From the NCBI GenBank assembly GCA_002914845.1, contig JXTC01000079.1, positions 312,309 to 376,308 of the forward strand: a stretch of 64,000 nt of DNA. The letters run 5' to 3'. This document shows, in pieces, positions 35,236-45,654 of the stretch; positions within the stretch are counted from its first letter, which is position 1; every line of letters starts with the position of its first letter. The notes under the pieces are model-generated. The model was not told the origin of the DNA and ran no database searches. It worked only from the letters and a program-made list of their open reading frames with translations. The DNA comes from Trema orientale. Taxonomy: Eukaryota; Streptophyta; Magnoliopsida; Rosales; Cannabaceae. A program made the position numbers and the translations under genes.

Positions 35236-35810
35236 AGACCCAAAATATCTCTCCCTCTCCTCTTGCTCAGGACATCGCCGACAGAGGATGATACAATATC
35301 GCCAATATCCAAAGCAAGACTGGTGACCGACAACTAGGGTTGGCAATTTGTGTCATTTGTGTCGACCCATTTAATGTCGTGCGGGTTTCGTGTTACCTGC
35401 GAGTTACCTGTTTAATGAAAACGTCAGTCAGACTGACGTGTTACAATACTTCTAAATATTATAATTATTTATTTACTTGATTTTTTCACTCCAGTTTTAC
35501 TTTATTAAGGTAAATTAGCTCATTAGTTTATTATTTTTCATTTAAATCACAAGAAATTTGTTAAAAAATATTTCCTATGGAATCGTTACTTAATATTTTA
35601 TAATATATTTTGATAAAAAATTAATTAATCGTGTTAATTCGGGTCAATTTCGTGTCAAGCATGTCAACTAAACGTGCGGGTTTCGAGTCATGTTAGCGGG
35701 TCGTGTTTAAATTGCCAGCCCTACCGACAACCGGTGGCTTTTGAGAGTCTGGACATTCTCCTGAGTTATCAAGTCTCAATCCAAGAGCTTTGTGTCCATT
35801 ATTTCTTCGA
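35236..35810 (-). pseudogene. PLAA/DOA1-like WD40 segment (inverted, interrupted by a hAT)
   Basis: Removing the hAT and one copy of its 8-bp duplication gives a continuous minus-strand frame: 'EIMDTKLLD*DLITQENVQ', then 'TLKSHRLSVTSLALD', then 'IGDIVSSSVGDVLS'. This follows the plant PLAA (phospholipase A2-activating protein, yeast Doa1/Ufd3) WD40 repeats, where the family has VWDL..GEN(I/V)QTLKGH, VT and DIVSSSVD. The normal Trp of the WD pair is replaced by a stop (TGA), and the last strand is degraded before the TIR. In the parent gene this part follows the exon-2 segment found at 37648-37832, but here it lies upstream and inverted, so the captured sequence was rearranged. Confidence 0.8.
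35335..35723. mobile_element. hAT MITE (389 bp) with a perfect 8-bp target duplication
   Basis: Termini 'TAGGGTTGGCAATTT' and 'AAATTGCCAGCCCTA' are inverted repeats. Flanks CCGACAAC (35327-35334) and CCGACAAC (35724-35731) are identical. It interrupts the captured WD40 segment, and the perfect duplication suggests a comparatively recent insertion. Confidence 0.93.
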
Positions 35811-35814
35811 ACGT

Positions 35815-35895
35815 AAAATCTAAGATAAAGCTCCTTTTAAAAAAAAATCTAAGATAAAGAACCTTAAAAAAAAAATCTAAGATAAAGCTACCTTC
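35815..35895. repeat. Short tandem repeat, three ~30-bp units
   Basis: 'AATCTAAGATAAAG' plus an A-rich spacer occurs three times in a row. Confidence 0.85.
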
Positions 35896-36049
35896 AAATA
35901 TTCGTTATTTCTTGCTCAACCCACCTTCAATTTGGCTTGAGGGTCCATTCACTCTCCTCTCTTTGGTCTTTTTTTTTTTTTTCTTTCCTAGTCGGCACCA
36001 TCGAAGATTGAAGACTCTCTCTCTCTCTCTCAAGCTTATACTCACACTC

Positions 36050-36125
36050 ATGGCCGTGGATATTGATTTCGACCAAATCTGCCGCGAGCTTCATGTCCAC
36101 GAAGACAATGTTGTTGACTTTGTGG
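36050..36125 (+). pseudogene. PLAA/DOA1-like exon 1 (captured)
   Basis: The ATG at 36050 opens 'MAVDIDFDQICRELHVHEDN', which follows the PLAA N-terminus (M-DIDF...-CELHGHEDDV) at the start of the first WD40 repeat. A phase-1 splice donor G|GTATC ends the exon at 36125. Joined to 37648 it would restore the frame into 'GICICGN'. The authentic protein is a cytosolic/nuclear Cdc48 cofactor with an N-terminal WD40 propeller, a PFU ubiquitin-binding domain and a PUL domain. Only propeller pieces are here. An upstream CT-rich leader (about 36010-36030) looks captured with the exon. Confidence 0.8.
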
Positions 36126-36199
36126 GTATCAATCTTATACTCATGTTTTAAAGTTAACAAATATATGATTAAGAATTAATGATTTACTTGCGTGTATAG

Positions 36200-36301
36200 T
36201 AATGTGATTGAAAGAATCACAAGACATTCAAGGTGGACTACAGAAAAAGAGCTTGAAGAAAAGATTAAGAATACAAGACTTAGTCCAGAAGAGGTTAAAC
36301 C
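36200..36301 (+). other. Unassigned coding-like segment within the captured intron
   Basis: After an acceptor-like 'GTGTATAG' the plus strand reads open as 'NVIERITRHSRWTTEKELEE' and on to 'KIKNTRLSPEEVKP'. It has charged, protein-like composition and no stop for about 35 codons. I do not recognise the family. It is not part of PLAA as I know it, so it may be a second captured gene or an exon-like accident. Confidence 0.35.
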
Positions 36302-36439
36302 TTTAGTTCTTGTATCTCAATAAATATTTACATATAATATGATCTTAATGGCTCAAAGTTTTCTAAAACGGGATTTTTTTAAACTAACATACTATTATAT
36401 CTTCAATTTAAAGTTTGAAAATCAATATTACATATTTTT

Positions 36440-37425
36440 AAAAAGATATTATGATTCTCTAATATATCTAAATTTTACTAAAGTCAATTTAAGGATTCAT
36501 AATTTTGAAAAGAAATGAAAGAAGCTCAGTTTAAAACAAAAATTCCAAAATTAGAATTTTCGGTCGACTCATTTTGGAGCAGAAAAAATTCGACCCTTAT
36601 AACTGCACTTTCAACAGCTATTTTGTGAGAGTCAACCGAAACACTATTTTCGGTCGACCAAAAATAATAAAAACTCTGTTGAAATGGTCATAAATGACTA
36701 GTTTTCACAAAGATTTATAAATAAAAGTCATTTTAAAATTTGAAACAAATTTTGAACATACATATATTGCTTATAACATCTCTTCAAGTCCTTCTAGCCT
36801 ATTCTTGTTATTGAAATTTTCAAAACCAAATGTTGACAAAAATCAATTGAGCTAAAATAGGTATCTTGTTTGCATTTGTTCTCTCTAAGTTTATATTGTA
36901 TCAAGCACATATAGTAGAGAGAGATCTTTATTGAGTGAATTAACAAAATAAAATTGTACTTGTGAGGTGAATTAGCATCGGATCCATAAACAATCCAGTA
37001 TAGGTGAGATTAGCACCGGAGTTTAAATAATCCATAGTTAGGCGTGATAAAGTCGGATTCAAGACTATTGTAAAGTTGTGAGTGTACCTAAGAAGAATTC
37101 ACTCGATTTTTACAAGGGTCGGTCAAGCCCATAATCTTGATTTGATAGTGAAAAGTTCGAGGCAAATTGCCAAGGGTCGGGGACGTAGGCAAACCGTCGT
37201 ATTTGTCGAACCTCCTAAAAATAGCATTTACAGTTTCTCTATCCCTATCTCTTTTAATTATTTATATTGAGTTTGTGCATGTTCTTTAAATAATTCTGCT
37301 TGATTCATTTATTAATTGCATAATTTATTTGCTTAATTAGATACTTTTGCAAAAGATTTTAAAACTCAATTCACCCCCCTCTTGGGTTAGCTAATTTTGG
37401 GAAGCTAATCTTGGGATAACAGATG
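36440..37425 (+). mobile_element. Solo-LTR-like sequence, Ty1/copia (SIRE/Maximus-type), copy 1
   Basis: It is homologous along its length to 57640-59279: 'TTTTCGGTCGAC' motifs, 'ACTGCACTTTCAAC', a TATA-like 'TTTATAAATAAAAG' at about 36714, then 'GGACGTAGGCAAACCGTCGT', and 'AATTCACCCCCCTC' near the 3' end. The GACGTAGGC.. block near the 3' part is characteristic of SIRE/Maximus-type LTRs as I recall them. No gag, pol or primer-binding site adjoins it, so it is a solo or truncated LTR sitting in intron 1 of the captured PLAA fragment. The exact 5' end is uncertain. A 62-codon frame inside it is not a gene. Confidence 0.68.
36962..37078 (+). repeat. LTR minisatellite, about 3 units
   Basis: Units of 37-42 bp with the pattern GTGAG-TTAGCACCGGA-TAAACAATCC start at 36962, 37004 and 37041. 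The same minisatellite has about eight units in the other LTR. Confidence 0.75.
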
Positions 37426-37647
37426 TTAGATCTCTCTGTCTCTGTCTCTGTCTCTCTCCCCCTGTGTGTGTGTGTTTTTCAAATTTTCAATTACCTTTGG
37501 ATTAGTTGAATAGCTTTATAAATTATGCTCTATTTGTGTATATGTATATATGTATATTCGCCAATGACCTCGCCTGAGGATTGGGGTTCTATTCTATGGT
37601 ATAGAGAATTGTCTTAATCGATAGTGAATTGTATCTCTAAGTTTGAG

Positions 37648-37832
37648 GGATTTGCATTTGCGGCAATATAGGTTTCGCTACTTCATCTCGGGACCGAACG
37701 ATGAGGTTTTGGTCAATGAACCCCTCTGACCACCACTGATTCTCAGCTTCTAAGATTCTGCTTGGCTACATGAGCTTCGTCGACCCCTTGGCATGGATTT
37801 CTTCCCAGGAGGAACTCCCAGAAAGGGGGAAT
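37648..37832 (+). pseudogene. PLAA/DOA1-like exon 2 (captured, WD40)
   Basis: After 'TTTGAG|GG' the plus strand reads 'GICICGNIGFATSSRDRTM', 'RFWSMNPSDHH*FSASKILL' and 'GYMSFVDPLAWISSQEELPE'. The plant PLAA propeller has GICVC, GIATSSRDRTVRFW, SKILLGH.SFVGPLAWI at the same spacing. Differences include an in-frame TGA at 37737-37739 and H to Y in the GH of a WD repeat. The segment ends at the right TIR (about 37833). Its phase fits exon 1 at 36050-36125, so the capture was genomic, with intron. Confidence 0.88.
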
Positions 37833-38437
37833 TTTGTTCCTTTTTTGGTTTTAATTTAAATAAAAAACTAAAAAATAATTAAAAATAATATTAAAAACTA
37901 GTATTACTCTTTGGGGTCTTTTTAATTAATTAACTATAGGTAATTTAGTCATTTTAAGATTCAAAGCATTTAATTTGTCAATGCAGGATATACATTTGTA
38001 AAGATATTAAATATGAGGGTATTAATTTTCAAAAGGTTATTTTTCACAGAAACCCTAAATTTTAGGATTTTTTTTTTTTGGTCATTTACCCAATTTTATA
38101 TAAAATGGTGGTTTTAGAAATAGTATGAAAAAAGTATACAGAGGGGTGACAATAGACATAACTATTTGAAAATTAGGAGTTTCTTTTTGCTTTCATAGTT
38201 AAAATGCCATGCTCTTCATGATTCTAATTCAGAAAGATAACATAATGTTTATCCATAAATACATTGTCTTTGGTTTGCTAAAAAAGAAAATAGAAAAGAA
38301 GTTGGAGCACTGAACAGGGGAATAAAAATAAGAGATAGATGCTGACAAAGCAATTACCAGTAGTATTTTCTAAGCAGAAATTCTATGAACCTATATTAGG
38401 TTTTTGCACTTAATCAGTGGACAACCTTGAATACTTA

Positions 38438-38918
38438 GGGCTTGTTTGGATACATACTTTTATTTTGTATTTTAATTTTTTAAAATGAAATAGAAGGTGA
38501 AAATCTTTTTATGGCCACCATCTTCCATAGGAATGCGCTAAAGGATTCGAGCTTACTCGGCCGCTTGTGGCGGCCGTTAGAGCCGGCAAGAGCTTGGAGC
38601 TCCTCCAGTCGCTTCGCCAGCGGTGGCGGCTGTGAGAGGCGGGAGGGCAGTGATGGGAACGTACATGTCGTCGAGGGACGAGTCGACGTGGGAGCCGGCG
38701 AGGCGACGGGGGTTGAGGAGGGAGCGGCGGAAGGAGGGGAGGAGGGAGAAGGGCTTGGATTGAGCCATGTGGGCCCATGAGATGAGGAACATATTGGCGG
38801 AGTAGGCGTCGGCTATGCGGTGGTCGAATATGCATGCCACCATTATAAATTCTTGAGAAAATCCAACTATTCTTTTTATTTTAACAGATACAAAACAAAA
38901 GTGTATCCAAACAAGTTC
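38438..38918. mobile_element. Pack-TIR element carrying a BAHD acyltransferase fragment
   Basis: Left terminus 'GGGCTTGTTTGGATACA' and right terminus with reverse complement 'GAACTTGTTTGGATACACTT'. TA precedes and follows the termini. The AT-rich ends enclose a sharply GC-rich ~330-bp core that is a host-gene piece. Such GGGCTTGTTTGGAT ends are common in plant TIR MITEs. The superfamily is not fixed because no longer target duplication is visible. Confidence 0.78.
38513..38843 (-). pseudogene. BAHD acyltransferase gene fragment (HXXXD region)
   Basis: The minus strand encodes 'ACIFDHRIADAYSANMFLIS', with the BAHD catalytic HXXXD motif (HRIAD), then 'LDDMYVPITALPPL'. After a frame change at about 38605-38625 it continues 'RLEELQALAGSNGRHK' and 'SKLESFSAFLWKMVA'. 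BAHD enzymes (HCT and alcohol/polyamine acyltransferases) move acyl groups from CoA thioesters to hydroxyls or amines; the His is the general base. About 110 of ~440 residues are present, covering HXXXD to the segment before the second domain. The C-terminal DFGWG motif is absent. Very high GC compared with its surroundings marks it as foreign to the locus. The frameshift makes it non-functional as protein. Confidence 0.87.
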
Positions 38919-39912
38919 TAAAGTAATTACAATTATAATTTCATTTTTTTAAATCCTCCCCTTAAGTGGTCAAATTAGAGGAAACAGATATATTGGGATA
39001 GTTCAAGTGATTTTAACTTAATTTGACTATTTCAAAAGGGATAATTTTGTAAGATAACAACAACAATAATAATAATAATAACCAAATTTTAAGATTTACG
39101 CATTTAAAGATTAACAATCCATTATCAAGATAACCTATATAGAAATTATTTCATAAAACTTCAAGAGAGAGAAGGAAGAGAGAGGAGCTCTCACCTGCTC
39201 TCTCTCTCTTTTCCTCCGCAGCAACATCGCAACTCCTCCGTAGCTTCTCCAAGTTTTTTTCTTCAGCAAGTGCCTCTCCTACCAGGGTGAGGGGTCTTTC
39301 TCTCCAATATGGGTATAGTTCTCCTATAGTTCGGAAATAAAATATTTAGAAAGTGCATCTTTCATGTGGGCCCCCACAAAGAATGTTGCTTTTGCACTGT
39401 AGGGTCAACAATGGGCCCTTGCTTGTCCCCGTAGAAAACGGACTAAATGGGCCCGTGAAAAGGTACCGGTAACAGGCCCCTTGGGCCACAGCCCACAAGA
39501 GATGGCGCGTAGTAGGAGCGCGTGTTACACTTCATGTCGCCATCGAGCAAGTCCTTTCTTGTTTCTTCTTTCCCATGTACAGGAACCCTTAGAATGATGC
39601 AATTGAATTTTTGAAGAAGACAAAACCAAACAATCAAAATAAAAATTTTTAGTTGATCATTTAAAAAAATAATGATAGTAAATATATTGAAAAGAAAGAG
39701 AATGAAAGGTTTGCTACTTTGCGAGACTACTTTTTTTATCCAAAGTTTAATACAAGTTACTCCTTTTTGACACGGTATTTTTAGAATAATGAATTTAAAA
39801 AAAATAATCCATAATAGTTTACTTCAAATTATGTTATTAAGCTTGTTTTTAATTTTTTGTTTTTATTACTTGTCTAGACACAATATATTAAAGTTTCAAA
39901 ACACCTATTGTC
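38919..39912. other. Intergenic DNA with a less AT-rich stretch
   Basis: 39170-39640 is comparatively GC-rich, with CT-rich leader-like sequence and GGGCCC sites at about 39368, 39415 and 39450. It has no coding similarity I can name; a 64-codon minus frame is unconvincing. It may be remnant promoter or UTR. Confidence 0.4.
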
Positions 39913-40912
39913 AAGTATATAGCACTATTGATCCCTAACTTATTTCCATTTTGATATATTGGTCCCCAACTTTTCTTTGTGGCATTCAAGTATTTGATGT
40001 TTCTCTTTTTAGTACGGTTAGTTTTTTTTGTCATATTCCATCCAAGACTTTGTTAGAATTCATTTAAATGGGATAAAATTTATGTCATTGATCTCTATTG
40101 TTTAAATTGTTTAGCAATTTGGTCCCTAGTATTTTTTTGGCAGTTATATCTCTGATTAACAATATTGTATCTACTAATTTTTTTTTTTGAAAAATTAAAA
40201 TTTAAAGGCTGATATAAAAGAAATAATTCATTTAAGAAAGAAATTCAAAAAAAGAAAAAATATACCAACACACCTTAGTTTATGTCAAACTATAACAACT
40301 CTTATGTATCATTTCTTTTTTTTTTTTTTTTGAAAGGCTCTTATGTACTATTTCTAAAAGTAAAAAGATATCACATACACTATTTTCTATTAGTCAAATT
40401 GAATTAAAAATTTACTATATCTATTAAAAAGTTCCATTTAATTTCGAATGATAATTCTAAAAAAAGTTTACTAATTATTTACCTAAATAATAGAGCAAAT
40501 AAGAATTGAAACTTTTATAGATTTTTTTATCTTTTATGTTATTCTAAAAAAATAACTAATTATTTACATGTAAAAAGTAGTATTATTAAGCCTAGCGATT
40601 TTATAGAACTTTCAAGATTTTTTTCTTTCTTTTTTTTTTTTTTATGCTAAGCAGTGTCACTATAATTATGTTTATCTTAGGAGATATCAATGTAATTTTG
40701 ACAAGAATCAGAGAAAGTGTGTTAGAAAAAAAAGAAGCTAGGAATCAAATCGTTAGATAATTGAAATAATAGGAACCAATGGCCCAAAATTTCTCTCATT
40801 TAGATGAATTTTAACAAAATCTTAGAAAGAATATGCCAAAAGAACTAGTGGTGCTAAAGATCGGAGACTATATATTAAAATGGTAATATATTGGGAACAA
40901 ACCATTTACCCT
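39913..40912. mobile_element. Long-TIR element (about 1 kb)
   Basis: The outer ~300 bp on each side are inverted copies: 'TTTCCATTTTGATATAT', 'TTGTTAGAATTCATTTAAAT' and 'CAATTTGGTCCCTAG' on the left answer 'ATATATTAAAATGGTAA', 'ATTTAGATGAATTTTAACAA' and 'TAGGAATCAAATCG' on the right. The middle is AT-rich and non-coding. No clear target duplication, so ends are approximate. Confidence 0.62.
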
Positions 40913-41211
40913 TTATTGTTATATTCTATTGCAATTTCATAATTGCATTCTTGTATTTCATAGATATTTAGACCATTCGAGTTCACTAATAGTATTACTT
41001 TTTTTTTTATATTACTAATAAAATAAATTCCCAATAATAAGAGCACGTCAACAATATTGGTACAAATTTGTGCCACAATCTGATTTATTTGTAACTATAC
41101 ACTCACTTTCAATATTGAAATTGTACACTTGAATTCTTTCAATCCTTTAAAAACCATACCAATTAAAAGAATAGCATTGTATCAGTTCAGTTGAAAAAGA
41201 ATAATCCATAC

Positions 41212-41924
41212 CAGGGGTGGAGCCAAGGGTCAAGTTGGCCCCCCTTAAAAATTTTTCAATTTATTTTTTAGTAATATTAGAAATTTTATTTTCTATTTGG
41301 CCCCTATTGAGATTTTATTTCTAGTTTTATCCCTAATTTTTTATATGTAAGATATTATTGCCATTATATATACCCTTTTAATTTTTTATTTTATTTCATA
41401 GTTTAGTACAATATAAGATTTTATTCTACTTTGATCCCATTGAGATTTTTATTTCTAGTTTTATTCCTATATAAGATGTGAATTATTACTTTTTTTTCCC
41501 AACTTAAGAATCACTTAATTTTTAACTTTCATTTTTTATTCAATTTTCTAAACTAAAATTGAAAGGGAGAAATTAAGATTGGGAACAATTTTCATTATTT
41601 TCAATGACTCCAACTCTATATGCTAGTCAATATATATAACTACAAGTATATCAAATCCTTTATACTTATCTTTTTTAATTAAAATTTTGATTAGTTTGTA
41701 ATTTGTATATTTATAAAGATTTCATAGATCCAAAAATTTCATTTTTAATAATGTGACACTCACAACGAGAATATTTTATAATGCTTTTTAAGATATAAAA
41801 ATTTGTCGAGTATATTCTATTGTCATTTTAAGACACTATTATAAATTTAAATATTTTTTTGTATTATTATATATTAAAAAATTTATTTTCGTCCATGCTG
41901 AAAAACGTTTTGGCTCTGCTACTA
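41212..41924. mobile_element. hAT non-autonomous element (713 bp)
   Basis: Left 'CAGGGGTGGAGCCAA' and right end with reverse complement 'TAGTAGCAGAGCCAA'. Flanks ATCCATAC (41204-41211) and ATCCAGAC (41925-41932) match 7/8. The interior is AT-rich without frames. Confidence 0.8.
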
Positions 41925-42029
41925 ATCCAGACCGTTCGAATAATAGTTTTCATTTTTTTTAATGAAAAAAAATAGGAATAAATGTAACCTACCTCATATT
42001 CCCCTCCCAATATACCCCTTATAGAGGCC

Positions 42030-42262
42030 CAACCGGGATCACCGTGGAATGGTAGAGCATCGTGGTCCTCATAGTCTAGTCAACTATGAGGAACTGAAGT
42101 GCCCCATTCGATATGGACCCATACATTGGTGGGTCATTCATGAAGTGAAAAACTAAAAATACTCCTTGCACCGAGTTCAACCCGCACTTACGAGAATTCG
42201 AACTCCCGACCTCATAGATGTCAGACCTCCGAGTAGGCACTTCTACCTCCAGGCCACTACCA
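42030..42262 (-). mobile_element. tRNA-derived SINE (minus strand)
   Basis: Read on the minus strand, 'GGTAGTGGCCTGGAGGTAG' acts as an A-box-like start. After 'TCGGAGGTCTGACAT' comes the B-box-like 'GAGTTCGAATTC' (plus 42194-42205), about 50 bp on. The tRNA-like head is followed by an unrelated body ('GCGGGTTGAACTCGGTGC'). The 3' limit and tail are unclear. The head cannot fold as an intact tRNA, so it is not called a tRNA gene. Confidence 0.6.
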
Positions 42263-44672
42263 TTGGTAGCATAGTCTTTGTTTTTGAGTCTCGTCATAAA
42301 TTATCACATGAAAATAAAATTGACATTGACTTTTATTGCTTCAAGATTCTCATTTCTAAGTTGGTTTTCTTTCAATGAGTTCAGAATATTTTATCTTCTT
42401 CTTCTTTTTTTTAAAATATAAAAGAGCTAAGAACATATCTAATTTTAGAAGTTTCAAAAATATTTAGACCAATTATAAATCAGAAGAAGTTAAATAAATC
42501 CGTTATCCAACACTTTATTTTTCTTTTTGGGGAAACCAAAACACCCATGGAGTTAGAGAATTGTACAAGTCTTCAAAAGGACCACACAATTGAATAAGAG
42601 GGTTCAGTGTTCACATGGTAATTTTGGTGAATAAGTCACATCAAAGAACATTACAGATTGTGTTGGTGCACCAATAGCAAGAGAATACTACTACATAAGA
42701 ACTTGGAGAAAATGAAAGGCAACAAACAGTTACTGGCTTTTGGATGCTCCCAAGTCCCAGCACCACTGATCACCTTTCCACTTACCCAGACCCATTTAAC
42801 ACTCTTTCTCTTTCTTCTTCTTTTTCTTTTTCTTTTGGTTTCAAAACCCATTTTGCACTCTATTAAGTAGTAATTACGTACTCTTTTCCTCTCCCTTTTT
42901 CTATTTGGCAATTTGGGAAAAGAAAAATCCAAATTCTTTAATTATGTAACTAGCTTACAGTTGAATTGAAATTAGTCAGGTGGTAAGATTAGAGAAAAAT
43001 TTAGGAGAATGATCTTGTAATGGCTTTCACTCTAACTCTGGATAAGTGTTATATTTTGATATAATTGAATGTCGCTGTAGTAGTCCATTTTGCCCGTGAA
43101 AAGGTATGGAAGTTTGTAAAAATATGTCAAGGTCAATTATGTATTATCTGAAGAATAAAACTTTTACACTTGGCAAAAATCAAGAGGACAAGAAGGTAAT
43201 TTGACTAAGAAGATAAACCTGAAGGAGGGTCAAACAGGGCATTCAGCTTCAGCCTGTCAGTGGGAAAGGATGGGTAGGGTCCACACTCCACACCCACACC
43301 CACACGCACCCCCCCCCCCCCTTAAAGAGTTAACGTATTTTCTCTTCGTCAGCAGTGGGGCCCATTGGGGATTTGTCTCTTTTAGCTTCCGTCACCCATG
43401 TTTGACTCTTTGGCCAACCTAGTGACCTACTCACTCCTCCTGTAACGTTAAAAAAGCCTCATTTTTCTCACAGTCACACGCATCCCAATACCTTTTGTTT
43501 CTTTTCCTATATTTTTATTTTATTTTCCTTTGCACAGATCCCTAGAAGCATCTAATCTAATGCCCCTAGATTTCTGTCCACTTTGTTGGGTTTTGGGGTT
43601 CTAACAACTGGAGTTTCAGTTTTTTTCTTTTTTTTTTTTCTTTGCAAAACCCCTCACACGTGTTACTCGGTCATTTACATTTTTACTCCTCCCGCCCACA
43701 GATTTACCAGGACTGAAGTTTGGGAATTGGGCCATTAAATCATAGGTTGTGACTTTTCTTGTAACAAAGAAAACTTTGTATGCTAGATTTTAATTATACA
43801 ATTCTAACTTTGATTTTAGATTTTCCTTTAAATTTCTTTTTGTCAACTTGACTAATCAAATGAAAATGCAAATTAAATTTATCCTCCATAAACCATAATA
43901 ATCAACAAAAAATTTTACTGATCAAGTATAGGCCTAAAAGCTGACCAAATAAGATAAAAATTGTTTATGAATATGACATGAATGATTATTTCTATTGTTA
44001 AGGGATGGTAATTTATATTTTCACTTATTAATTTTATCCTACTACCTTTGATTAGGGTTTTTTTTTTTTTGAAAAGAAAAAAGAAAAAGAAAAAAGTTCT
44101 AACTCAAATTTTTGGTGTAAGTTTTTGACAAACGTAATTGTTTGTGCTAAAAATTGCAAATCCATGGTTAATTACCAAAAAAAAAATCACTATTAATACG
44201 TTACAATAATAATAGAGTCATAACTTCAATTAAACAATAATAAATAATAATAGTCATTACTTATTAAATGAAAATTTAGCTATTCAAAAAGGTTAACAAC
44301 CTAAAAAATTCACTACTAAAATACTATGTTTTTAGATTTATAATAAATATTCGTGCTTGCGCTTTAGATTTATTTTGTGGTAACACATGGTACTAGATCG
44401 AATTATAGCAGAATCAAACAATGGAGAAACTGAGTGAAACTTATTGAATTTATTTTTTTTTTGGGTTAATTGTGATTCTTTTTTCCATTAAATTATTACC
44501 CGACATACTTTAACATAAAAATGCACTTTCTCTTTATGTTCACTATTTTTTCTTTTCAAGTGAAAGAGTAGTACTGCAAAAATGTACTACCACATGTGAA
44601 TTGTGATCAAGTACTACATAGCAAAATTAAAGAGCGGCATCTTGCACATAAGTCCAACTGGATGTTTCCTCT

Positions 44673-44677
<5 letters not shown>
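42263..44677. other. Intergenic DNA, no gene supported
   Basis: 42600-43480 is less AT-rich, with CT-rich and C-rich stretches (poly-C at about 43307-43320) that look like leader or promoter-type sequence. Frames of 70-93 codons on both strands are low complexity. The rest is AT-rich. Confidence 0.45.

Positions 44678-44733
<56 letters not shown>
44678..44733. repeat. (TA)28 microsatellite
   Basis: An uninterrupted TA run of 56 bp. It creates a spurious Tyr-Ile frame on the minus strand. Confidence 0.97.
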
Positions 44734-44736
<3 letters not shown>

Positions 44737-45252
44737 CTTATCCTGCCCTAACTGTACTGCTTGATTGGATATGTTATTGAGTAGAATGCTTCCTTGTATA
44801 TATGTGTTTGAAAAAATAAAATAAAATAAAATTCTCATACTGCCTACTATGGTTAGTTTTTCTTTATAAAATGGTACCAAGAGAAAATAACTTAGAAACA
44901 TATCAAGACAGGAAACTAGGAAGATCCTCTGGTAAATTTATTAAAATAAAATAAAAAGAAAGATACATAATGTTAGAAAATGAACAATCCTAAAAAAGAT
45001 TGAGATAGCAACTGAAAAACAGAAAATAAAAGTTCTTGGAGGAGCCAAATAGATCTGCCGTAACAAAATTATTGTCTTAACCTCCCAACAATGCCTTAGT
45101 AAAAAAATTTTTTGCGTAAAACCTAAACGAAAAAACTACAAGAAGGAAAAAGGGCACATTATGTTACAGTGTGGGCCACTAAAAAAATGAAAATTACATA
45201 ATTTGGAAAAGTCTTTATTGATCACTGCATAGACAAATGTTGGAGCAGTATG

Positions 45253-45654
45253 CTACCAAGTTGGAACTTGAATACTCTTAGCTCTAGAAGCTAAAATGTC
45301 TGCAACAGAATTCCTTTCTCGATAGATGTGGGAAACATGAAAGTTCATGTTAGAGAGTAGCCCAATACAACGGATCCATGGCAGCTTCCAGCGCCTAGGA
45401 ACAGACACAGAACGAGTCTTAAAAAGTATTATCAGGTAAGCCGAGTCACTCTCGAACCAAATATTTCTCCATTCAAAATCCCACGCATAAGAAATGATAT
45501 GAATAATGGCTGCTAGTTCTGCCTCAAAGGCATAAGCCTTACCAATAGGAATGACAAAGCCATCCCGAAAGAAACCCTGGAATGTCCTAAAAATACCACC
45601 ATAACCCGCTAAACCTGGACAACCATGAGCAATACTATCTGTGTTGACTTTCAA
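45253..45654 (-). pseudogene. LINE RNase H domain (RVT_3)
   Basis: A 133-residue frame opens 'KVNTDSIAHGCPGLAGYGG'. The four acidic residues of RNase H are present: D in VNTD, E in AFEAELAA, D in FESDS and D in NSVADILA. This domain degrades the RNA strand of RNA-DNA hybrids and is typical of plant LINE C-termini. It is intact as a domain but lies in a dead element. Confidence 0.9.

Larger units (their letters stand above)
34929..38091. mobile_element. Pack-MULE (3.16 kb) carrying PLAA/DOA1-like gene fragments
   Basis: Long TIRs of roughly 250-280 bp lie at both ends. They begin 'GGGTAAATGACCAAAAA' on the left and end with its inverse on the right, and stay alignable through 'TTAATATCTTT' and 'TTAATTAATTAAAAA'. 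Flanks AATTTTACA (34920-34928) and AATTTTATA (38092-38100) match 8/9, the Mutator signature. Inside there is no MURA transposase but there are exons of a WD40 host gene. Exons 1 and 2 lie on the plus strand with an intron, and a later WD40 segment is inverted at the left. A hAT (35335-35723) and an LTR (about 36440-37425) were inserted afterwards. Confidence 0.88.

Noticed and set aside
37082..37270. Small ORF conserved with 58812-59099 (VGQAHNLD.., RRQTVVFVEP)
   Set aside because: Both are within homologous LTR sequence, so the conservation reflects the LTR and not a protein.
38509..38835. Long Pro/Arg-rich and Gly/Glu-rich frames across the GC-rich block
   Set aside because: Alternative-frame shadows of the BAHD fragment caused by high GC.
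42194..42262. tRNA gene
   Set aside because: A- and B-box-like motifs are present but no acceptor stem or intact cloverleaf; better explained as a SINE head.
42651..42932. Overlapping Lys/Arg-rich (minus) and Leu/Phe-rich (plus) frames
   Set aside because: Complementary low-complexity translations of a TTTCTTCTT-type tract.
44677..44901. Tyr-Ile repeat protein
   Set aside because: Translation of the (TA)28 microsatellite.
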